Shown in pieces: positions 25,174-33,734 of a stretch of DNA of 64,000 nt. Position numbers and translations under genes: made by a program. This DNA is from CAVPOO01 sp963707015 (GTDB taxonomy: Bacteria; Pseudomonadota; Gammaproteobacteria; Thiohalobacterales; Thiohalobacteraceae): positions 62,001 through 126,000 of the forward strand of contig CAVPOO010000002.1 in the NCBI GenBank assembly GCA_963707015.1. The letters are read 5' to 3'. Numbering within the stretch: the stretch's first letter is position 1; the number at the start of each line of letters is the position of its first letter. Below the pieces are notes generated by a model. That model was not told the DNA's origin and ran no database searches. It saw only the letters and a program-made list of their open reading frames with translations.

Positions 25174-26844
25174 ATGTTCTACTTTTCACGACTAACGACA
25201 TGCAAGCTCACTAAATTGTCTACGCCAGGACCACACTCCAGGACCACTGAGGCAGCGGCGAGAGCCGATCGCCTGCGCAGCCTGATTGAGAATCTTCAGA
25301 CTACCAGGGCGTTTTCCCACCCACTGACCTCGTATCAGTTGATCGAAACGCACATATCCTACGTGCTGCTGACCGGTGAGTTTGCCTACAAGTTCAAGAA
25401 GCCCGTTAATCTGGGATTTCTTGATTTCGGCACCCTTGAGAAACGGCGCTTCTATTGCCATGAAGAACTGCGACTGAACCGCAGACTCGCGCCGGAGATC
25501 TACCTCGATGTGGTCGCCATCCATGGCTCAGCACAGCATCCGGCGTTTGAGGGTATGGGCAGTCCAATTGAGTACGCCGTGAAGATGCGTCAGTTCCCGG
25601 ACGAGGACCGGCTGGACCGGGTGGCCGAGCGAGGCGAATTGACCAGCGATCACATCGATCAGCTCGCCCGTGATGTCGCCGCCTTCCATGGGAACCTGCC
25701 GGCAGCGAAGCCGGACAGCCTGTACGGCACGCCCGCCCGCATCGGTGATCGCATGCTGCAGAATTTTCAGCAGATCGATGCCAACCTGGTGCCTGCGATC
25801 GACACCCCGCTCACCCGGACGCTGGAAGAATGGACCCGAAAGGCGATCCGGGACTACCAGGACGACCTTGAAATCAGGCGCCGGCAGGGCTGTATCCGTG
25901 AGTGTCACGGTGACATGCACCTGGCCAACATGGTCCTGCTCCACGGCAAGGTCACCCTGTTCGACTGCCTGGAGTTTGCGGAAGACCTGCGCTGGATAGA
26001 CACCCTGAACGAGATCGCATTCCTCATCATGGACCTCGACTTCCGGGGCCTGCCCGAACTCGCGCGGCGCTTTCTCGATCGCTACCTCGAGGCCACGAGT
26101 GACTATCTGGGTCTCACCCTGCTGGCGCCGTACCTGGTTTACCGGGCAATGGTACGCGCGAAAGTCGCTGCCATCTCCCTGTACCAGCACCGGGACGACC
26201 ACCGACAAAGCGAGACCTTTGCCAGCAGCTTTGCCGACCACCTGAGGCTCGCGCTGGAGTACACCAAGCGGCCCCGACAGGCACCGATCGTTATCACCCA
26301 CGGCCTGTCCGGTTCCGGAAAGAGCCATATCGTCGAGCGACTGGTGGAGTCCTTGGGTGGAGTTCGCGTGCGTTCGGACGTTGAACGCAAACGCCTGCTG
26401 GGGGCGCATATACCCGCTGTTACGGGCAAGGTGGAGAAAGGCGCGTACGCCCCCGAGATCACGCGCAGAACCTATGAGCGCCTCCTGGCCCTTGCTTACT
26501 CTATCGCGGACGCCGGCTATCCCGCCCTGGTGGATGCAACCTTCCTCCATGCGGCACAGCGGATGAGCTTCATACGGCTCGCCAGAACGGCGCAACTGCC
26601 CTTGGTGATTCTGGACCTGCAGGCCTCCGAATCCACACTGCGCTCGCGGATTAGCGAACGTGCCAGGCGGCAAAATGACCCCTCGGAAGCAACGCTCGAA
26701 GTCCTTGACCACCAGATCCGCACGCGGGAACCGCTGACGCAAGACGAAGTCAGCCTGGCCATTCGCATTGATAGCGACAGTCCGCTTGATATTCAGCGGC
26801 TTGCATCGAGGATACTGAGTCGTCCGGCGCTCCGCTCGTCGTAA
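25174..26844 (+). CDS. APH-like kinase fused to P-loop ATPase
   Basis: About 556 residues with two parts. Residues about 30-340 are an aminoglycoside-phosphotransferase-like kinase domain with the catalytic loop CHGDMHLANMVL near residue 243 and FDCLEFAEDLRWID as the metal-binding segment. The C-terminal part is an AAA_33-type P-loop kinase with GLSGSGKS near 377-384. Bifunctional proteins of this architecture are widespread, but their substrate is not established. The frame is open to 25078. ATG at 25174 has AGGCGGA nine bases upstream and is preferred. It sits between the hydrogenase promoter region and hypC but has no known role in maturation. Confidence 0.8.
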   Translation: MFYFSRLTTCKLTKLSTPGPHSRTTEAAARADRLRSLIENLQTTRAFSHPLTSYQLIETHISYVLLTGEFAYKFKKPVNLGFLDFGTLEKRRFYCHEELRLNRRLAPEIYLDVVAIHGSAQHPAFEGMGSPIEYAVKMRQFPDEDRLDRVAERGELTSDHIDQLARDVAAFHGNLPAAKPDSLYGTPARIGDRMLQNFQQIDANLVPAIDTPLTRTLEEWTRKAIRDYQDDLEIRRRQGCIRECHGDMHLANMVLLHGKVTLFDCLEFAEDLRWIDTLNEIAFLIMDLDFRGLPELARRFLDRYLEATSDYLGLTLLAPYLVYRAMVRAKVAAISLYQHRDDHRQSETFASSFADHLRLALEYTKRPRQAPIVITHGLSGSGKSHIVERLVESLGGVRVRSDVERKRLLGAHIPAVTGKVEKGAYAPEITRRTYERLLALAYSIADAGYPALVDATFLHAAQRMSFIRLARTAQLPLVILDLQASESTLRSRISERARRQNDPSEATLEVLDHQIRTREPLTQDEVSLAIRIDSDSPLDIQRLASRILSRPALRSS

Positions 26845-27017
26845 CCGGCAGTGGGATCCAGGCCACTGGCCGCCGGGTCCGGCTGCCGCTGCAACTGGCC
26901 TGGCGATCCGTCATAACCGCACCGCATCAGCCCCATTGACTGCAGGCGGGCACGCACAGGGTCTATACTAGGTCGGACCATATCGACAAATCCACGACTA
27001 GACCGAGCAGAGCAGAC

Positions 27018-27260
27018 ATGTGCCTGGGTATCCCGATGCGGGTAATCGAGATTGACGGCTTTACGGCCCGCTGTGAGGCCAAAGGCGTCGAAAGGGATGT
27101 CAGCCTGTTCCTCATGCAGGACGAGCAACCGCAACCCGGTGAATTCGTCATGGTGCATGTCGGCTACGCCATTCAAAAAATGACCGAGCAGGATGCCCGC
27201 TCGGCGTGGGAGTTGTTCGACGAGATACTGGCCGCATCCGGGGGGCAGCACGATGCATGA
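27018..27260 (+). CDS. hypC: Hydrogenase maturation chaperone HypC
   Basis: An 80-residue HypC/HupF-family protein starting MCLGIPMRV, where Cys2 binds the Fe(CN)2CO precursor together with HypD. The conserved VMVHVGYAIQKM is present. It is the first gene of the hypC-hypA2-hypB-hypD cluster and overlaps the next gene by eight bases. No hupF paralogue is seen in the hup operon, so this may serve both functions. Confidence 0.95.
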   Translation: MCLGIPMRVIEIDGFTARCEAKGVERDVSLFLMQDEQPQPGEFVMVHVGYAIQKMTEQDARSAWELFDEILAASGGQHDA

Positions 27261-27645
27261 GCTTTCGGTTTGCCAGGCCCTGCCTGGACAGGTCAAGGCC
27301 ATTGCCCGCCAGCACGATGCACGCCTGGTCACTCCTATCAAAGTCCCTATCGGTCCGCTGTCCGGAGTCGAGTCCTGTTTGCTGAAACAGGCCTTTCCCA
27401 TTGCCAGCACCGGCAGCATCGCCGAGGGCGCAGAGCCGATCCTGGAAGACCTCCCGGTGCAAGTTCATTGTGAACACTGTGGTGCGGAAGCCCGCGCCGA
27501 GGCAGACCGCCTTCGCTGTGGCCGGTACGGCGATTATCATACGCGGCTCGTCGGGGGTGACGAACCGTTGCTGGCGAGCGTGGGACTCGAGAAACGTGGC
27601 GGCGAATCGCCACTGTCAGGTTGTGGAGTAAAGACGCATGTGTGA
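27253..27645 (+). CDS. HypA-like protein (copy 2), one zinc cysteine missing
   Basis: A 130-residue HypA homologue starting MHELSVC at an ATG inside the end of hypC. The first zinc pair is intact (C73, C76), but the second is C89 and Y92 (CGRYGD), where copy 1 has CARCGD. The usually conserved RVxxIxLxIGPLSG helix is also altered (two extra prolines, TPIKVPIGPLSG), as is QALPGQV. These changes suggest a weakened or decaying paralogue, although the frame is open and coupled to hypC and hypB (eight-base overlaps at both ends). Confidence 0.85.
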   Translation: MHELSVCQALPGQVKAIARQHDARLVTPIKVPIGPLSGVESCLLKQAFPIASTGSIAEGAEPILEDLPVQVHCEHCGAEARAEADRLRCGRYGDYHTRLVGGDEPLLASVGLEKRGGESPLSGCGVKTHV

Positions 27646-28459
27646 CACCTGTGGCTGCAATGTTACACCCGGAAACAGGCACCTCCTGCGCGCGGGCGGC
27701 AAGCTGAGCCAGACAGTCAACGGGCGCGAGGCGATTACGGTCCTCAAGGGGCTCCTGTCCGAGAACGATCATCAGGCGGCACACAACCGCGAACACTTTG
27801 ATCGGCACGCTGTCCTGGCGATCAATCTCATGTCGGCCCCCGGCTCGGGCAAGACGGCCTTACTCGAGGCAACCATCCAGGCACTCGGCGACCAGATTCG
27901 GATCGCCGTAGTGGAAGGGGACCTGGAAACCGAAAACGATGCCGAGCGCATCCGCGCCAAGGGCGTGCCGGCCGTGCAGATTACCACCGGAACGGCATGT
28001 CACCTCGACGCCCATATGGTGCATGACGCCCTGCACCGGCTGGATCTGGACACGATCGATCTCCTGTTCATCGAGAATGTGGGGAACCTCGTCTGTCCGG
28101 CGAGTTTCGACCTTGGCCATCATCGTAATGTCACCCTGCTCTCCGTGACGGAAGGCGATGACAAAGCGGCAAAATACCCCGTGATGTTCCGCGCCGCCGA
28201 TCTCATGTTGCTGAGCAAGAGCGACCTGCTGAAGGTTCTCGACGACTTCGACCCGCAACGGGCCGAACAGTGCTTACGCAATCTCGCCAGCACCGCGCCC
28301 TGCCTGCAGGTATCGGCGCGCACCGGCGAGGGCCTCGGGCACTGGCTCGACTGGCTTCGGTCCGAACTGGCAGCGCAACACGAGCGTCTCGCGCGCAGCG
28401 AAACGGTTCGCCCGCCAGTCCAGCCCGAGGGTGTGCGCCTGCATACCCACCGGCCCTGA
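27638..28459 (+). CDS. hypB: GTPase HypB, nickel insertion
   Basis: A 273-residue HypB. The N-terminal MCDTCGC is the high-affinity nickel site. The GTPase domain has the P-loop SAPGSGKTALLEA, then VEGDLETENDAERI, IENVGNLVCPASFDLG and the specificity motif SKSDL. It works with HypA to load nickel into the hydrogenase large subunit. There is no long histidine-rich stretch, so a nickel-storage role is unlikely. Its start overlaps hypA copy 2 by eight bases. Confidence 0.95.
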   Translation: MCDTCGCNVTPGNRHLLRAGGKLSQTVNGREAITVLKGLLSENDHQAAHNREHFDRHAVLAINLMSAPGSGKTALLEATIQALGDQIRIAVVEGDLETENDAERIRAKGVPAVQITTGTACHLDAHMVHDALHRLDLDTIDLLFIENVGNLVCPASFDLGHHRNVTLLSVTEGDDKAAKYPVMFRAADLMLLSKSDLLKVLDDFDPQRAEQCLRNLASTAPCLQVSARTGEGLGHWLDWLRSELAAQHERLARSETVRPPVQPEGVRLHTHRP

Positions 28460-28509
28460 GCCTGACGCGAGCCAGCCCGTAAAGACCGCCCAGGCAGGAT
28501 TGCGATCTG

Positions 28510-29613
28510 ATGACAGCAACCGCCAAAGACTGGCTTGAGCGGATCCGGGATCTCCCCCTGTCAGGCAAGGTCCGGATCATGAATGTGTGTGGCGGGCATG
28601 AGCGCTCGATTACCATGGCCGGACTGCGTGGCGCACTGCCGGAGCAGATCGAGCTCATTCCGGGACCGGGATGCCCGGTCTGTGTGTGTCCGGAAGAAGA
28701 TGTCTATCAGGCGATCCAGCTGGCACTCCACGAGGATGTGATTCTGGTTGCCTTTGGCGACATGCTGCGCGTTCCGGTCAATGCGCCGAAAAAGGAGGCC
28801 CGTTCGCTGGAACAGGCCAGGGCACGCGGCGCCGATATACGGCCCATCGCATCACCCGCTGAGGCGGTGCGTATCGCACGCGATCATCCGGCCCGCCAGG
28901 TGGTTTTCTTTGCCGCCGGTTTTGAAACAACCACCGCACCCATCGCCGGCATGCTGGCCGAAGGGGTCCCCGAGAACCTGCGTCTCCTGTTGTCCGGCCG
29001 ACTGACCTGGCCCGCGGTCGCCATGTTGCTGGACTCCGAACGCGCCGGCTTTGACTGTCTTGTCGCCCCCGGTCATGTCAGCACGGTGATGGGCCCGGAA
29101 GAATGGGCCTTTGTCGTTGACAAGCATGATATACCAACGGCGATTGCCGGTTTCACTCCCCAATCGCTGCTCGCCGCATTTTATTCTGTCTTGCGCCAGC
29201 AGATTGAAGGAAACCACTTCCTTGATAACTGCTACCCGGAGGTGGTACGACCTGGCGGTAATCCTGCGGCCAGGCGCCTGCTGTCTGAAACCATGAACAT
29301 CGTCGCAGCCGCCTGGCGCGGCATCGGCATTATTCCTGGTTCGGGCTTCGGCCTCTCCCAGCAATATGCGCAACACGACGTACACAACGCATTTCCGGAT
29401 TACGCTGACGCGTCCCGAAAACGCGCTGGCGAGATGCCGCCTGGCTGTGACTGCGCCCGCGTGGTACTCGGGCGTATCTACCCCAACGAATGCATTCTCT
29501 ACGGCCGCGCCTGCACGCCCCGGCATCCTGTCGGTCCCTGCATGGTCTCCGACGAGGGTGCCTGCCGCATCTGGTGGGCGGGTGGCATCCGCACGCAGGC
29601 TGGCGCAGCCTGA
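28510..29613 (+). CDS. hypD: Hydrogenase maturation scaffold HypD
   Basis: A 367-residue iron-sulfur protein that assembles the Fe(CN)2CO unit together with HypC. Family motifs are MNVCGGHERSI, PGPGCPVCVCPEED, FAAGFETTTAP, the APGHVSTVMG segment, and the cysteine cluster near the C-terminus (DCARVVLGRIYPNECILYGRACTP) for the 4Fe-4S centre. It lies 50 bases after hypB and is followed by repeat R1 copy B and a MITE, which separate it from the convergent protease gene. Confidence 0.96.
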   Translation: MTATAKDWLERIRDLPLSGKVRIMNVCGGHERSITMAGLRGALPEQIELIPGPGCPVCVCPEEDVYQAIQLALHEDVILVAFGDMLRVPVNAPKKEARSLEQARARGADIRPIASPAEAVRIARDHPARQVVFFAAGFETTTAPIAGMLAEGVPENLRLLLSGRLTWPAVAMLLDSERAGFDCLVAPGHVSTVMGPEEWAFVVDKHDIPTAIAGFTPQSLLAAFYSVLRQQIEGNHFLDNCYPEVVRPGGNPAARRLLSETMNIVAAAWRGIGIIPGSGFGLSQQYAQHDVHNAFPDYADASRKRAGEMPPGCDCARVVLGRIYPNECILYGRACTPRHPVGPCMVSDEGACRIWWAGGIRTQAGAA

Positions 29614-29641
29614 GCATCTCCAACAGCCTGCTGTGTGCTTT

Positions 29642-29806
29642 TTCAATCTGATGATGACGGTCAGTATGGCCACGGAATCTACGGAAAAACATGGAAAGAA
29701 CGAACACCCATAGGATTTTTTCCGTGTCCTTCCGTGGATTCCGTGGCTATAAAGGAAATGGCAGCACTCAGCTTGATTTATCACCATCCGTTATTATCTC
29801 GTTGCG
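29642..29806. repeat. Palindromic repeat R1, copy B
   Basis: About 165 bases, 28 bases after hypD. Arms CCACGGAATCTACGGAAAAA and TTTTCCGTG...GGATTCCGTGG face each other, and the outer ends form a weaker inverted pair. Where copy A carries the MITE in TTAG, this copy has an altered CATAGG. MITE copy B lies just outside its right end, eight bases away. Confidence 0.8.
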
Positions 29807-29813
29807 AAGCGTA

Positions 29814-30069
29814 CTAGCCCGCATTTCTCACCGGGATCCCGGATGCTGGCGCAGGGCTCGTGTGTCCGGACTGCCGCGCTGGAGCGAAAGTGGCAGCCGT
29901 AGCCTCCCGCTTGAGTGAAGCGCAAGTCCGGACGCAGCGAGAACCAGCCAGGCGCCTCGGGATCGTGCACGGCCTGATTACACGCTGTACTTTTCCCTGA
30001 TCTGCACTCTGTTCGTTACCTCAGTGCATTATGTGACTCTATCGCCGCCCGGTGAGAAATGCGGGCTAG
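29814..30069. mobile_element. MITE copy B, at the stop codon of the protease gene
   Basis: Inverted ends CCCGCATTTCTCACCGGG and CCCGGTGAGAAATGCGGG, flanked by CTAG at 29814-29817 and 30066-30069. Compared with copies A and C it lacks an internal segment that includes the 12-base-arm palindrome. The right CTAG supplies the TAG stop of the minus-strand gene 30066-30554. It lies between convergent hypD and that gene. Confidence 0.8.
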
Positions 30070-30554
30070 CCCGCCTGGGCAGCGCTGCTGAACAGCCACA
30101 GGTAACCGGCGTTGTAGAACACGTGGAGCACCACCGCCGCGTGGATGTTCCCGTGACGATCCCGAAAATAGCCGAAGATCAGTGATGGCACGATCACCGC
30201 TGCGGCTGCCAGCGGCGGATGGTTCAGAAAGTGCAGCGCCGTAAACAACACGCTGGTCAGGACGTTGGCAGCGGTAATCTGTAACCACGCTCGCCGCCCA
30301 TAACGCCAGCGCAGCAGCATCGCCTGGACGTAGCCGCGGAAAATCACTTCTTCGATAATCGGGAAAAGCAGCGCCAGGTACAGGAACTGCCGAAACTGCC
30401 TGACCGGCCACCATGGATCGGGCGTGGGTGAAAACCAAAGAGACAGCCCCATCCAGAACAGGATGCCGGCACCGGCCGCAATCCAGAAGTGAGCATCTCG
30501 AACGATGCGGCCAAACCCGGCGGCGAAACCACTAACCGCCGGCAATCCCGTCAC
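30066..30554 (-). CDS. CPBP-family intramembrane glutamic protease
   Basis: A 162-residue membrane protein with the CPBP/Abi signature: EEVIFRG near residue 70, then TSVLFTALHF with the second catalytic histidine, and a final HVFYNAGY. Members cleave prenylated or sorting-signal substrates within the membrane. The protein is short for the family and resembles the small proteases dedicated to C-terminal sorting signals, but no such target was recognised nearby. Its start overlaps the upstream gene by four bases (ATGA). Its stop TAG is provided by the MITE boundary. Confidence 0.8.
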   Translation of the reverse strand: MTGLPAVSGFAAGFGRIVRDAHFWIAAGAGILFWMGLSLWFSPTPDPWWPVRQFRQFLYLALLFPIIEEVIFRGYVQAMLLRWRYGRRAWLQITAANVLTSVLFTALHFLNHPPLAAAAVIVPSLIFGYFRDRHGNIHAAVVLHVFYNAGYLWLFSSAAQAG

Positions 30555-31324
30555 GGCTCCAGGCGCAGCAATACATCTCCGCTTGCGAGATTACGGAGTT
30601 CAACTGAGCTGACTTTGAATTCGCGTTCCGGGATGCTGAGACTGCCCTTGATGGTATAGGCGAGATTCTCTTCCACATCCTTGATCGATCGGGCTTTGGC
30701 CACCGGCGTGTAGGCATAGAAGGCAACATCGTTGGCCGAAAACGCACCGTCCACGCGACGCCAGCCTACCTCGTCATCCCGGTCATAGTAGGTCGTGCAC
30801 CCGCGCCACTTACCTGGCCGATAGGCTTCGACCCTGTCAAAAAATGCTGCGTTCGGCGTCACGGTGCGCAAGGGGCAGGCCTTGTAAACGCTGGCCCGTG
30901 GCGTCGGTTCGTCCACGTGCCACTCGTCGCGTGGCAACTCGGACAACTCTGCCGGGAAGTCATCCCATACGATCGGGTCATAATCCAGATGGAACTCCCT
31001 GAGGACAGGCAGCTGCAACTCAAAGCGCGCACCGTCGACATCGTAACTCAACCTGACGGGCACACTCACTGTAGCGGCTTCGTATTTTCGGTAACTGTCA
31101 CAGCCCTGGCGCAGCAGTTCGATGCGCCGGCGAAACTCTGCCTTGGTCTCATATTCACCGCGCTCGGGCGTGAATTCCTGGCGTGCCTTGCAGCGTTCAT
31201 AATCTTCAACGAACTTCGTGAAACCCTGCACCCGGCTGCCCGCCTCGATCGTCACGTTGGTGCCCGCCTGCGCCTGGGACAGGATCAGAGCCGCACCGAG
31301 AATCGTGTACCAGAGAACATGCAT
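30551..31324 (-). CDS. Exported protein of unknown function
   Basis: About 257 residues. The N-terminus from MHVLWYTILGAALILSQAQAG is a typical signal peptide cut near AQA. The rest is hydrophilic, with several cysteines (YERCKARQ, LRQGCDSYRK, KACPLRT, RGCTTYY) that could form disulfides, and no family I recognise. The frame is open to 31351; the ATG at 31324 starts the signal peptide. It is translationally coupled to the intramembrane protease, so it may be its partner or substrate. Confidence 0.7.
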   Translation of the reverse strand: MHVLWYTILGAALILSQAQAGTNVTIEAGSRVQGFTKFVEDYERCKARQEFTPERGEYETKAEFRRRIELLRQGCDSYRKYEAATVSVPVRLSYDVDGARFELQLPVLREFHLDYDPIVWDDFPAELSELPRDEWHVDEPTPRASVYKACPLRTVTPNAAFFDRVEAYRPGKWRGCTTYYDRDDEVGWRRVDGAFSANDVAFYAYTPVAKARSIKDVEENLAYTIKGSLSIPEREFKVSSVELRNLASGDVLLRLEP

Positions 31325-31617
31325 GAGCGGTTTGCTACCCCTATCTCGCAAGATGCTGATCCTGTAGAAGATCGGCTGACATGAGAATCCCTAAAGACCC
31401 CCGATTCCATATGACTACAGGCGCCATTCTACCGTTTTTTGCTCCTCTCGCGCCCGCGGGCCGGGGGAAACAACGCCTGCCCCGCCTCCCGGAATAAGCT
31501 TCGATGCAGCCGCGCTGAGCGGGTATGATACGGCGCGTCTGGACTTCCCGGAATCTGTCAGCCTCCGGCGATGCGCCTGCCAGATGATCTGTACCACGCG
31601 ACGAGAGGAGGTATCTG

Positions 31618-32625
31618 ATGGATAAGGGTGGAATCCTGGTAACCGGCGGCGCCGGCTACATTGGCAGCCACGTGGTTCGCCAGCTTGTGGAGGCCGGTGA
31701 ATCGGTCGTAGTACTTGACAACCTGTCAACCGGATTCAGGGATGCGGTGATCGCTGCCGAACTGATCATCGGCGATACCGGCGATCAGGAACTTGTCAGC
31801 CGCATCCTGAAAGACCATGAGGTCCAGGCTGTCTTGCACTTTGCGGCCCATACGATTGTGCCCGAGTCGGTTGCCAACCCCCTCAAGTATTACGGCAACA
31901 ACACCTGCCACACCCGCAATCTGCTCGCCTGTTGCCAGGACGCAGGGATCCGGCATTTTATTTTTTCATCGACGGCAGCGGTCTACGGCATTCCCGACGA
32001 ACCACTTGCCACAGAGGATACACCCACTGCGCCGATTAACGCCTATGGGACATCGAAACTGATGAGCGAGTGGATGTTGCGCGACCTGAGTGCCGCTACC
32101 GATCTGACCCATGTCGCATTGCGTTACTTCAACGTTGCCGGTTCCGATCCCGAGGGACGCATCGGGCAGTCAACGCCGAGGGCCACGCTGCTGATCAAGG
32201 TCGCCTGTGAAGTCGTGACGGGGCAGCGTGATGCCCTGTCTCTGTTTGGCACCGACTACCCCACCCCCGATGGCACGGGGGTGCGCGATTATATCCATGT
32301 CGAGGACCTCGCCAGTGCCCATCTGAAGGCCCTGGACTACCTGCGCAAGGGTGGCAAATCCGTCACGCTCAACTGTGGTTATGGCCACGGCTACAGCGTT
32401 CGCGAGGTCATTGACGCCGTGGAACGTATCAGCGGCACGCGCCTCAATGTCAGGGAAGAAGATCGCCGTCCGGGGGATCCGCCTCTGCTGGTGGCGCAGG
32501 CGGACAGGGCCAGGGAATTGCTGGGATGGTCACCACGGTACGACGATCTGGACACAATCGTGCGCTCTTCGCTGAACTGGGAACGCAGAATAGCGCGTGG
32601 AGAAGTCTATGGTGGCAGGACGTGA
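31618..32625 (+). CDS. galE: UDP-glucose 4-epimerase GalE
   Basis: A 335-residue short-chain dehydrogenase fold enzyme interconverting UDP-glucose and UDP-galactose. It has the NAD-binding GGAGYIGSH, the SSTAAVYG serine segment, the catalytic YGTSK, and NVAGSDPEGRIGQ. The start has GAGGAGG about six bases upstream. It is convergent with another epimerase and next to a UDP-sugar dehydrogenase, which suggests a cell-surface sugar gene group. Confidence 0.92.
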   Translation: MDKGGILVTGGAGYIGSHVVRQLVEAGESVVVLDNLSTGFRDAVIAAELIIGDTGDQELVSRILKDHEVQAVLHFAAHTIVPESVANPLKYYGNNTCHTRNLLACCQDAGIRHFIFSSTAAVYGIPDEPLATEDTPTAPINAYGTSKLMSEWMLRDLSAATDLTHVALRYFNVAGSDPEGRIGQSTPRATLLIKVACEVVTGQRDALSLFGTDYPTPDGTGVRDYIHVEDLASAHLKALDYLRKGGKSVTLNCGYGHGYSVREVIDAVERISGTRLNVREEDRRPGDPPLLVAQADRARELLGWSPRYDDLDTIVRSSLNWERRIARGEVYGGRT

Positions 32626-32686
32626 GGCGCAACCCGGTCTTCGCCTCCCTGCTCCCCATGGACTCCTTAGCCCTCACGTTTGCTGT

Positions 32687-33694
32687 TCATGCCCGGTAAT
32701 AGGCCCGATACCAGTCAACAAACTTTGCAACGCCCACCTCGATGGAGGTATTCGGCCTGTAGTCGACATCCCGCACCAGGTCATCCACATCGGCATAGGT
32801 ATCGGGAACATCGCCGGGCTGCAACGGCAGGAGATTCTTCTCGGCCTTGCGGCCCAGGCAGTCCTCCAGCACCTCGATGTAGCGCATGAGTTCCACGGGC
32901 TCATTGTTGCCGATGTTGTAAAGCCGGTATGGCGCCTTGCTGGTTCCGGGGTCCGGATTATCCCCGGACCAGGCCGAATTGCCCCCGGGAACCCGGTCCA
33001 GGGTCCGAATAACCCCTTCAACAATATCATCGATATAGGTGAAGTCCCGCCGGTGCTTCCCGTAATTGAAGACGTCGATCGGCTCGCCGGCGAGGATATG
33101 GCGGGTAAAGAGGAACAGCGCCATGTCCGGACGTCCCCAGGGACCATATACCGTGAAGAAACGCAGACCGGTGACCGGGATCCCGTAGAGGTGGCTGTAG
33201 GTATGCGCCATCAGCTCGTTCGCTTTCTTGCTGGCCGCATACAGACTCAGCGGGTGGTCGACATTGTCGTGGACTGAAAAAGGCATACGGGTATTGGCGC
33301 CATAGACCGAACTGCTGGAGGCATACACCAGGTGCGCGACGCCGTGATGACGACACCCCTCGAGAACATTCGCAAAGCCCACGAGATTGGTATCAACGTA
33401 GGCATCGGGATTTTCGATGGAATAGCGGACACCGGCCTGGGCGGCCAGATTGACTACCCGCTCGGGTTTATGCGTCGCAAATGCATCCGCCATGGCGATC
33501 CGGTCCTCAAGATTGACACGCAGGTCCACGAAGCCCGGCCTGGACCTGACCCGCTCCAGGCGTGCCTCTTTCAGCGCCACGTCATAGTAGTCATTCAGAT
33601 TATCCACGCCGATCACTTCATCGCCGCGATCGAGCAAACGCAGCGCCAGCGCGGACCCGATAAAGCCGGCTGCGCCTGTTACCAGAACCTTCAT
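32687..33694 (-). CDS. UDP-glucuronate 4-epimerase-like NAD-dependent epimerase
   Basis: A 335-residue SDR enzyme with GAAGFIGSALALRLLDRGD, the VDNLNDYYD loop typical of UDP-glucuronate epimerases, AAQAGVRYSIENPDAYVDTN, catalytic YAASKKANE, and RFFTVYGPWGRPDMA. It probably makes UDP-galacturonate for polysaccharide synthesis. It lies directly downstream of the UDP-sugar dehydrogenase gene (40 bases), so the two likely share an operon. Confidence 0.88.
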   Translation of the reverse strand: MKVLVTGAAGFIGSALALRLLDRGDEVIGVDNLNDYYDVALKEARLERVRSRPGFVDLRVNLEDRIAMADAFATHKPERVVNLAAQAGVRYSIENPDAYVDTNLVGFANVLEGCRHHGVAHLVYASSSSVYGANTRMPFSVHDNVDHPLSLYAASKKANELMAHTYSHLYGIPVTGLRFFTVYGPWGRPDMALFLFTRHILAGEPIDVFNYGKHRRDFTYIDDIVEGVIRTLDRVPGGNSAWSGDNPDPGTSKAPYRLYNIGNNEPVELMRYIEVLEDCLGRKAEKNLLPLQPGDVPDTYADVDDLVRDVDYRPNTSIEVGVAKFVDWYRAYYRA

Positions 33695-33734
33695 AGCTTC
33701 CTCACCCTGTTAATCCTGTCGGCTGATCATGCCC

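Noticed and set aside
26936..26969. Possible promoter TTGACT ... TATACT upstream of hypC
   Set aside because: The hexamers are 22 bases apart, too far for a normal sigma-70 promoter. The hypC operon must have a promoter here, but I cannot place it.
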